A stretch of 5,133 nt of DNA, taken from positions 1-5,133 of the forward strand of contig CAAGHY010000198.1 of NCBI GenBank assembly GCA_900769735.1. Direction: 5' to 3'. Below are positions 1 through 5,133 of this stretch, piece after piece. The notes beneath the pieces were generated by a model that was not told where the DNA came from, made no database searches, and was given only the letters and a program-made list of their open reading frames with translations. The position numbers were made by a program, and so were the translations under genes. This stretch comes from Rikenellaceae bacterium. Its GTDB lineage: Bacteria > Bacteroidota > Bacteroidia > Bacteroidales > UBA932. Positions within the stretch are counted from its first letter, which is position 1; every line of letters starts with the position of its first letter.

Positions 1-380
1 AAATATTTTGCTTGAGGGTACACTGGTGCCGTTCCCAAACCTCCCGCTATGAAAACAAAGGACATCTTCTTCAATTCTTCGTCGGGAAGATGGATGAACT
101 CAGAGGGCTGGCCTAGAGGACCAACCACATCTGTAAAGCACTCACCCTCCTCAAGGGCACAAATCTCCTTGCTACTGGCACCCACTGCCTGGGTTACTAT
201 TGTTACAGTACCTTTCTCCCTGTTATAGTCACAAACTGTAAGGGGGATTCTCTCTCCCTCCTCGTCTGCCCTTACAATCAGGAACTGGCCTGGCTGGGCA
301 GCGGAGGCCAGTCTTGGGGCCTCCACCTCCATAAGTGTAATTATTGGAGTAAGTATCTCTTTACGTACTATTCTGTACAT
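1..380 (-). CDS. nfnA: NfnA-like ferredoxin:NADP+ oxidoreductase FAD/[2Fe-2S] subunit (3' end beyond the window)
   Basis: This reading frame starts at an ATG at 380-378 and stays open for 126 codons to the left edge, so only the N-terminal part (under half of a roughly 280-residue family) is visible. It begins MYRIVRKEIL, typical of the PyrK/SudB/NfnA group of FAD/NAD-binding reductase subunits. The FAD-binding barrel holds PGQF at 30-33 and the flavin motif RIPLT at 44-48. The start of the nucleotide-binding domain is AGGLGTAPVYPQAK at about 112-125. The [2Fe-2S] cysteines would lie beyond the edge. In the family, this subunit pairs with a glutamate-synthase-small-subunit-like partner (NfnB) to couple NADH, ferredoxin and NADP+ in the cytoplasm. 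A partner gene is expected immediately downstream but is not visible. The start lies 13 bp after the stop of the GH9 gene, with a weak purine-rich GAAAG just upstream. No terminator and no TAnnTTTG element was seen before it, so read-through transcription is plausible. The alternative name is sulfide dehydrogenase subunit (SudB) or a PyrK homologue; which of these activities applies cannot be settled here. Confidence 0.88.
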   Translation of the reverse strand, partial: MYRIVRKEILTPIITLMEVEAPRLASAAQPGQFLIVRADEEGERIPLTVCDYNREKGTVTIVTQAVGASSKEICALEEGECFTDVVGPLGQPSEFIHLPDEELKKMSFVFIAGGLGTAPVYPQAKY

Positions 381-393
381 ATCTTTCAATATT

Positions 394-2886
394 TTATATT
401 TCATTCAAAGCCTTGAAAGAGTATCCTTTCTTTGTAAGGTAAAGGATAACCTCCGCAAGCCTGTCATATAGTCTGTCAATTCTGTCTTCGTGTATACCCG
501 GATGGATAAGTATAACCGCACCGTTCAAGCCCTGCGCGTGCTCAAAAGCATACAGTCTGTCTATAAGCTGCTGTGAACTCTTGTAGTTTGCCATTGCCGG
601 TGTTGTATAATCATCTGAAGTACCTGTGCCAGGGGTAAAGTTAATCACTTTGTAACCCAGTTTCTCAGTAACTCTTACAGACACCTCATTATACCATTCG
701 TATGGAGGAAGGAACCACAAAGACTCCTCTTTTGAGATTCCGAACTTCTCCAGCTCCTTTGCATTTGCAATGATGTCATCGGTAATCTGCTGTTGTGTTA
801 CAATAAGTGAATCCCTGTTGTTCCACTCTGCATAAAGCATATGTGAATCCGAATGGCCGCCAACATAGTGACCTTCTTTAATAATCTTCTCTATTGTCTC
901 CTTGAGTTCTTCAAGTCTCAAGGCATTGCCTGTAAAGAAGAATGAACCTTTGATCTTGTTTTTCTTAAGGGTCTTCATAATTTTCTCAGCACCCTGGAAA
1001 AGTGAATCCGCAGTAAATACAAGATAGATATTCTTTTCCTCAGGTTTTACCCTTACAACACAACCGTATTTGTCCTCCTCAACACTAAGGCTCTTGAATT
1101 TGTTGCCACGGCTCTCCATTGCAGCAAAGTAATATGTAAGACCTGCCGAACCGTCCATTGTAGGCTCGTTGCTGGCGTAGTCTCCAATATCATCGTGATA
1201 AACTGCCTCTCCGTTGTTGAATACTGCCAAAGCATCCTCTTTGGTAAGTGCGGCACCTGCCCTTTCAAGGAACAAGGCACGGTCAATAGGGCCGTCAATA
1301 AGACCGCCATAAGGAAGGTCATTGTTGACTTTTACATAAGAAGAATGCGGTTCAACAGGATAATCTGCATCTGCAGGGTATCCTACAATCATTGTTGTAC
1401 CCCAAGGGTTACAGCCCAAAAGCCAGTCTCTAAGGGCCATCTCAAGCTCAATGTACTTGTCATCACCTGTAGCAACATTATACAATCTTGCATATGTTAC
1501 AGCCGCAGATGTAAGGTTGTTTGAGCACCACAAATAAGGGACACCGTGCATAAACGGATCATTTGCACCTCTGCCAGCAATCTCATCCAAACCCAGTCTC
1601 ATGAATTTCTGGTATTTTGCAGCAACTTTCTCATCTGCACTTCTGGCCTGAAGGAAGTGTCCCAGATTTATGAAAGGATACCACTGGTAGTGGTGGTACT
1701 CTCCTCTGATACCGTTCTCCATCCAAGGTGTAACAGGCTCAAGGTCTCCCCAGTAATCTGCCTTCTTCGCCCACTCAGGCATTCCTGTAATGTCAGCCAA
1801 TGTTGCAGCTGCAAGCTCAAGGTCATCAACGTATGAATCCTCCTCATAGAAATATGGTGAAACCAGACAGGCAGTCTGAGTCTGTCCAGGGAACTCCTCA
1901 CCAAAATTGAATGCCTGCACAGCTTTGGACTGCATTATGTTTGCAAGCTTAGGGTCAATGTCCTTGAACAGTTTTGCACCCAAAGCAAAAGTTGAAGAGA
2001 ACTTGCCGGCAACTGATGCCACACCTGTAGTTCTGTTTATCCATTTGCCCAATCCCTGAGGCTTTCCTGTTACAAAATATACAGGTCTGCCCTCACCTGG
2101 GCCCCAACCGTAATCAACCTTGTCCCTGTTAGGCCATCTCATACCGTGTGTATGGTCACGGTCATCCGCAATCTGCGCAAACATAACCTTATCCTCAGGG
2201 TTCATTCTGTTAAGCCACTCCAACCCCCATTTTGCCTCATCAAGAATATCCGGAATGCCATTTTTGCCTTTACGTCCGTCTGCCTTGTATTCATCCTTGA
2301 ACACAGATTTATCCTCTGCCATCTGGTATGCGAACATCATATGATATGTTGCAGTTGCAGAGGTAGTCTGGTACTGGAGATAGTCAGTAGCATCGTGCCA
2401 ACCGCCCCTTACATCAATTTTCTCACCGTTGCGGGTTGGATGGTCTACAATATAACCGTCGTGCTGGTGGCACAATGTGTCTGTATAAGGGTTGTCACCA
2501 CATCTCTGCTGTCTCATATAAACAAGCATATAGTCGGCAAGGCCGTCGTACACATCCGCTCCAATCTTGAAATTAGGTGACTTTGCACCTGCACACTCAA
2601 TATAGTATCCACCCTCGTTCTGCACTGGGGTAAAGTTCAATCTGTATGCACTTGCCATTTTCCATTTCTCACCGCTTACAGCCTTTGTCTGGCCAGTATA
2701 TACAACCTTGCCTGTAACAGCATCACACACATTGAAAGTCTGCTCATCTGTAGGTTCTGTAGAGATATACACCGCCACCTTCATATCATCAGGCAAATAA
2801 CCTACAGTATTTACCCTAACCCATTTTTGAGCTGCCGCCTGCAAAGCGCAAACCAACAGAACTGCAAATAATAAAGCTCTCTTCAT
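394..2886 (-). CDS. Exported GH9 glycoside hydrolase fused to a C-terminal polysaccharide deacetylase-like (NodB/CE4) domain
   Basis: The 830-residue protein starts with a Sec signal peptide (KR, hydrophobic 4-18, AAAQ end; cleavage likely near 19-20). There is no convincing lipobox, since Cys13 follows Val and lies inside the hydrophobic core. Residues 21 to about 107 form the Ig-like CelD_N domain (VRVNTVGYLP). Residues about 112-592 are the GH9 (alpha/alpha)6 barrel: GGWHDATDY at 161-169 carries the catalytic Asp pair D165/D168, and NEPTMD at 573-578 carries the acid E574. C129, C139, H140 and H164 match the structural zinc site of CelD-type GH9 enzymes. The usual PHHR substrate motif is replaced by PHSSY at 513-517. 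Residues about 617-828 resemble a NodB deacetylase: FFFTG at 649-653, HSDSH at 678-682, LPPYEWYN at 726-733 and LIHPG at 793-797. Motif 1 is FTADS (624-628) rather than TFDDG. The protein is probably periplasmic or secreted and cleaves a beta-linked glycan; the substrate is not known from sequence. It has its own promoter just upstream and is followed after 13 bp by nfnA. Confidence 0.93.
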   Translation of the reverse strand: MKRALLFAVLLVCALQAAAQKWVRVNTVGYLPDDMKVAVYISTEPTDEQTFNVCDAVTGKVVYTGQTKAVSGEKWKMASAYRLNFTPVQNEGGYYIECAGAKSPNFKIGADVYDGLADYMLVYMRQQRCGDNPYTDTLCHQHDGYIVDHPTRNGEKIDVRGGWHDATDYLQYQTTSATATYHMMFAYQMAEDKSVFKDEYKADGRKGKNGIPDILDEAKWGLEWLNRMNPEDKVMFAQIADDRDHTHGMRWPNRDKVDYGWGPGEGRPVYFVTGKPQGLGKWINRTTGVASVAGKFSSTFALGAKLFKDIDPKLANIMQSKAVQAFNFGEEFPGQTQTACLVSPYFYEEDSYVDDLELAAATLADITGMPEWAKKADYWGDLEPVTPWMENGIRGEYHHYQWYPFINLGHFLQARSADEKVAAKYQKFMRLGLDEIAGRGANDPFMHGVPYLWCSNNLTSAAVTYARLYNVATGDDKYIELEMALRDWLLGCNPWGTTMIVGYPADADYPVEPHSSYVKVNNDLPYGGLIDGPIDRALFLERAGAALTKEDALAVFNNGEAVYHDDIGDYASNEPTMDGSAGLTYYFAAMESRGNKFKSLSVEEDKYGCVVRVKPEEKNIYLVFTADSLFQGAEKIMKTLKKNKIKGSFFFTGNALRLEELKETIEKIIKEGHYVGGHSDSHMLYAEWNNRDSLIVTQQQITDDIIANAKELEKFGISKEESLWFLPPYEWYNEVSVRVTEKLGYKVINFTPGTGTSDDYTTPAMANYKSSQQLIDRLYAFEHAQGLNGAVILIHPGIHEDRIDRLYDRLAEVILYLTKKGYSFKALNEI

Positions 2887-2926
2887 AATAGTTTATTGAG
2901 TGTTAGTTTTTAAATCATTGAATCTA

Positions 2927-2934
2927 CAAAAATA
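2927..2934 (-). promoter_or_regulatory. Bacteroidota-type -7 promoter element for the GH9-deacetylase gene
   Basis: On the minus strand this reads TATTTTTG, a full match to the Bacteroidota -7 consensus TAnnTTTG. The first four T of the preceding terminator T-run lie 19 bp upstream and could serve as a weak -33 element (TTTT instead of TTTG or TTG). The implied transcription start is near 2920, giving a leader of about 34 nt before the ATG at 2886. The leader is AT-rich and has no Shine-Dalgarno sequence, as is usual in this phylum. The position between a terminator and a start codon supports it; the match itself is short and could occur by chance. Confidence 0.6.
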
Positions 2935-2950
2935 CTAAGATTTTCATTAC

Positions 2951-2977
2951 AAAAAAAGGGCAACCAACCGGCTGCCC
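2951..2977 (-). terminator. Rho-independent terminator of the receptor-HMA operon
   Basis: Read on the minus strand, GGGCAGCC (2977-2970), a GGTT loop (2969-2966) and GGTTGCCC (2965-2958) form an 8-bp stem with one G-U pair. A run of seven T follows (2957-2951). It begins 23 bp after the stop codon of the HMA gene, the expected place for the end of that transcript. No equivalent hairpin follows the GH9 gene. Confidence 0.9.
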
Positions 2978-3000
2978 CATATATTCATTACCAAACCCTG

Positions 3001-3420
3001 TTAGTGGGCGTGATTATGGTTGTGATTGTGCTCGTGCGAATGATTGTGCTCGTGGGTATGTTTCTCATCTTTAGCATGCTCGTGGTCACCACAGCTTGCA
3101 TGATGGGTATCTTTAGGTTTAACCTCCTTCACATCATAACCTTTTTTTGCCAAAACAGCTACAATATTCTCTTTGGTATTCTTTTTGGCATCATACTGGA
3201 TCCAGAATGTCTGGTCCTCAAGACTTACCTTAAAATCCTTGATACCTTTGATTGCAGCAGGAACCACACTTTCAGCCTTTTTCACGCAATCATTGCAGTG
3301 AAGAAATACGTTGAAAGTAACCTCTGCCACATTTTTCTTGTTTTTGCCCTGGGCCTGAGCGTTAAAAGTAAATGCTGAAACCATTACAGCAAGAACTGTC
3401 AAAAATTTAATTGCTTTCAT
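3001..3420 (-). CDS. Exported HMA-domain metal-binding protein with a histidine-rich C-terminal tail
   Basis: This 139-residue protein has a Sec signal peptide (MKAIKFLTVL start, likely cleavage after AQA near residue 23). A single heavy-metal-associated domain follows at about 31-100, with the beta-alpha-beta pattern of the family. The metal site is C42-N-D-C45 (CxxC), without the Met that precedes it in many copper chaperones. The rest is a hydrophilic tail with 14 His in residues 106-139, and from 121 to 139 every second residue is His, mixed with Asn and Glu. An extra Cys lies at 110. The likely role is to bind or pass on a soft or borderline metal ion (Cu, Zn, Ni or similar) in the periplasm; the metal cannot be told from sequence. 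The gene starts 20 bp after the TonB-dependent receptor stop and is followed by a strong terminator, so it is the last gene of that operon. Confidence 0.92.
   Translation of the reverse strand: MKAIKFLTVLAVMVSAFTFNAQAQGKNKKNVAEVTFNVFLHCNDCVKKAESVVPAAIKGIKDFKVSLEDQTFWIQYDAKKNTKENIVAVLAKKGYDVKEVKPKDTHHASCGDHEHAKDEKHTHEHNHSHEHNHNHNHAH
3023..3054 (-). repeat. Short direct repeat inside the His-rich tail coding region
   Basis: A 14-bp word (plus strand tgattgtgctcgtg) occurs exactly at 3023-3036 and 3041-3054, a period of 18 bp. It encodes two copies of a HEHNH unit separated by one Ser. This suggests the tail grew by small in-frame duplications and could vary in length between strains. Confidence 0.8.
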
Positions 3421-3440
3421 ATACAGTTATTTAAAGTTAT

Positions 3441-5133
3441 TTATTTTTTCCACATAGTATATCTCATTCCAATATAGAACATCCTGCCCATCAACGGACC
3501 CCAAACCATAGCCGCATTGAAATCCTTTGAGAAAGGTCTGTCAGCATTAAGGATAGGGTTCTTCTGTGTATAGTTTGTAAGGTTCTCCACACCTGCATAC
3601 ACATCAACAAGATTGAACTTCTTGGTAATCTGTGCAAACATCATAGGATAAATGTCAGACTCCCCGCCACCCATAAAGTCTGGCAGCTTGCTAGGGCCGT
3701 TCAACTGTGCAGTAAAGTCAAACATCCATTTGTTCATAGGCATTGCATACTGCAAGTTAAGCACTGCCTTATAGCGGCTTGTCATAGGAGCCTCAACCAA
3801 ACCCTTATTCTTCATTGAAATCATGGCTTTGCTGTAACGGAAAGTTGCAATGGCTGTAAATCTCTCAATTGGCTCAATTGAAAGGTCTACCTGATATGTA
3901 TCAGTAAATGCCCTGTTGTTTCCGGCAGTTGCAGCACTGAAATCATAAATGTCCACCACTCCGTCAGCCAATCCGCTGTCCCAGTCATACACAACCTTAT
4001 GATTGAAACCTGTACGGAAATAATCAAAGCTGAAATAGTTGCTCTCCCTGTCACCAATTCTGAAATACTGTGTGAAGTTACCTCCAAATGTCCAGGCATC
4101 CTCGGCCTCAATATTATCCGCAATTCTCAATCCTCTTCCCGATGACAATACGCCCAAATTATCCACAATAACGTGAGGGGTTCTGAATCCCCTTCCACCT
4201 GTAAGTCTCACAATTGTCTGGTCAGTGAAAGAGTATTTGAAGCTTGCCCTAGGGGCAACCTGCCATCCCCACTGTGAAGAATAATCAGCTCTCAAACCGG
4301 CTACCAAAGAAACTTTCTCATCCAAAGTGTAGGTATACTCACCGTATGCACCAATAACCTTGTCATCTGTTGTGAATGCACGATACTCAACTCCACCCGC
4401 CGGAAGATTGTCTGAATACCCGGAAAAATCTGAATACACGCTATGAATATCATCAATCCTTCCGCTCAAACCAATTGTATATTTATGGTTATCGTTTGGA
4501 GAATGCTGGTACATTGCATTGAAGAAACCCATATTCTGGTGTCCGCCAAAATCTTTAAGGCCATAGCTGCTCTCCATATCATAATATGAGTAATCAGCTA
4601 CAACTGCTATGTTTTTGGTCTGGTCCTCGTTCAAAGGAATACCCAACTTGAAGAAACCGCTCACACCCTTGTTGTGAATCTCATTACCCCAAATTCCATT
4701 GCTGAATGCCTTGCCAAAAACAGGGTCATATCTGTCATTCATACCCTTCTCATAATCCACATCACCTCCAATTCTGGTATCATTCATCAATTTGAACCCA
4801 AATCTCACCTGAGTACCGTTAGGATTGAAGTACAACCATCTGTTGTCAAAATTCACCTGCTGAGTAAGAGGATCATCACGGAAACCGTCATCATTTCCGT
4901 CGTGCACCATATTGTCCTTTGAGAAATGTCCCATCATAACTGTACTCCACTTCTCATTCAACTGCAGTGAAGAAGCCAAATTGGCCTCAGCCCTCATATT
5001 GCTGTTGAAGAAAAGGTTCACAAACAACGGATTCTCAGCAGTAGGTTTACGGTGCTCAACATTAATCTGACCTGTAATTGCCTCAAGGCCGTTGACTACA
5101 GAAGAAGGACCTTTTGCAATCTGGATGCTCTCA
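3441..5133 (-). CDS. TonB-dependent outer-membrane receptor (N-terminus beyond the window)
   Basis: The frame is open from the right edge to a TAA at 3443-3441, giving 563 visible residues. The first of these, ESIQIAKGPSSVV then GLEAITGQINVE, are the end of the plug domain (compare the family pattern of IEVVKGP, SxxxG, G.INI). The remainder is a beta-barrel of alternating amphipathic strands with aromatic-rich turns, closing with GRMFYIGMRYTMWKK. The signal peptide, any CarboxypepD-like N-terminal domain, the TonB box and most of the plug lie outside the window. It is not a SusC-type protein as far as can be seen: the barrel is short and no SusD gene follows. Receptors of this type import metal chelates, vitamins or similar ligands across the outer membrane using TonB energy. 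The HMA protein encoded 20 bp downstream suggests a metal-related ligand, which is an inference. A TTG at 5027-5025 is an internal Leu codon, not the start, because plug homology continues upstream of it. Confidence 0.93.
   Translation of the reverse strand, partial: ESIQIAKGPSSVVNGLEAITGQINVEHRKPTAENPLFVNLFFNSNMRAEANLASSLQLNEKWSTVMMGHFSKDNMVHDGNDDGFRDDPLTQQVNFDNRWLYFNPNGTQVRFGFKLMNDTRIGGDVDYEKGMNDRYDPVFGKAFSNGIWGNEIHNKGVSGFFKLGIPLNEDQTKNIAVVADYSYYDMESSYGLKDFGGHQNMGFFNAMYQHSPNDNHKYTIGLSGRIDDIHSVYSDFSGYSDNLPAGGVEYRAFTTDDKVIGAYGEYTYTLDEKVSLVAGLRADYSSQWGWQVAPRASFKYSFTDQTIVRLTGGRGFRTPHVIVDNLGVLSSGRGLRIADNIEAEDAWTFGGNFTQYFRIGDRESNYFSFDYFRTGFNHKVVYDWDSGLADGVVDIYDFSAATAGNNRAFTDTYQVDLSIEPIERFTAIATFRYSKAMISMKNKGLVEAPMTSRYKAVLNLQYAMPMNKWMFDFTAQLNGPSKLPDFMGGGESDIYPMMFAQITKKFNLVDVYAGVENLTNYTQKNPILNADRPFSKDFNAAMVWGPLMGRMFYIGMRYTMWKK

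Noticed and set aside
2146..2580. Plus-strand open frame of 144 codons inside the GH9 gene, and similar ones at 1195-1524 and 1546-1836.
   Set aside because: They lie fully antisense to a strongly supported coding domain with intact catalytic motifs. Their products show no recognisable domain.
2848..2850. Cys13 of the GH9 protein as a lipoprotein lipobox Cys.
   Set aside because: It is preceded by Leu-Leu-Val rather than a small residue at -1 and lies inside the hydrophobic core, before the AAAQ cleavage site.
3004..3378. Plus-strand open frame of 124 codons opposite the HMA gene.
   Set aside because: It is the antisense of the His-rich tail and HMA domain. Its Val/Met-rich hydrophobic start is just the complement of His/Asn codons, and it has no promoter or family resemblance.
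3441..5027. A receptor gene starting at the TTG at 5027-5025.
   Set aside because: The frame stays open to the window edge and the upstream residues match the end of a TonB plug domain, so the TTG is an internal Leu codon and the gene is cut by the window.
394..5133. A polysaccharide utilisation locus built on the receptor and the GH9 enzyme.
   Set aside because: No SusD-like gene is present, the receptor does not look like SusC, and a terminator plus a separate promoter divide the receptor-HMA unit from the GH9 gene.

Overview
The window looks like chromosomal DNA from a member of the Bacteroidota, probably Bacteroidales. The evidence is a TonB-dependent receptor paired with a secreted metal-binding protein, a GH9 enzyme fused to a deacetylase-like domain, a TAnnTTTG-type promoter element, and starts without a clear Shine-Dalgarno sequence. 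All four genes lie on the minus strand, so transcription runs from high to low coordinates. Genus and species cannot be fixed from the sequence alone.

In order of transcription: (1) 5133-3441 is the C-terminal part of a TonB-dependent outer-membrane receptor whose N-terminus lies beyond the window. (2) After 20 bp, 3420-3001 encodes a small exported heavy-metal-associated (HMA) domain protein with a CxxC site and a very His-rich tail. The two look like a metal uptake or handling operon, and it closes with a clear intrinsic terminator at 2977-2951. (3) A Bacteroidota-type promoter directly behind that terminator drives 2886-394, an 830-residue exported enzyme with an Ig-like domain, a GH9 catalytic domain and a C-terminal NodB/CE4 polysaccharide-deacetylase-like domain. 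(4) After only 13 bp with no terminator, 380-1 is the N-terminal part of NfnA, the PyrK-like FAD/[2Fe-2S] subunit of NADH-dependent ferredoxin:NADP+ oxidoreductase. It runs off the left edge of the window and has no annotated stop here.

The receptor and HMA protein plausibly work together at the cell envelope on a transition metal. The GH9-deacetylase protein probably acts on a beta-linked glycan or oligosaccharide in the periplasm or outside the cell. NfnA belongs to central redox metabolism and may simply be a neighbour that is read through from the glycosidase gene. The most interesting part is the fused enzyme. Its GH9 domain keeps the catalytic and zinc residues but lacks the usual PHHR motif. 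Its deacetylase domain keeps the metal-binding histidines but has lost the canonical catalytic Asp and the motif-3 Arg. I found no CRISPR array, RNA gene, insertion sequence or phage element, and no stretch over 300 bp without a gene.
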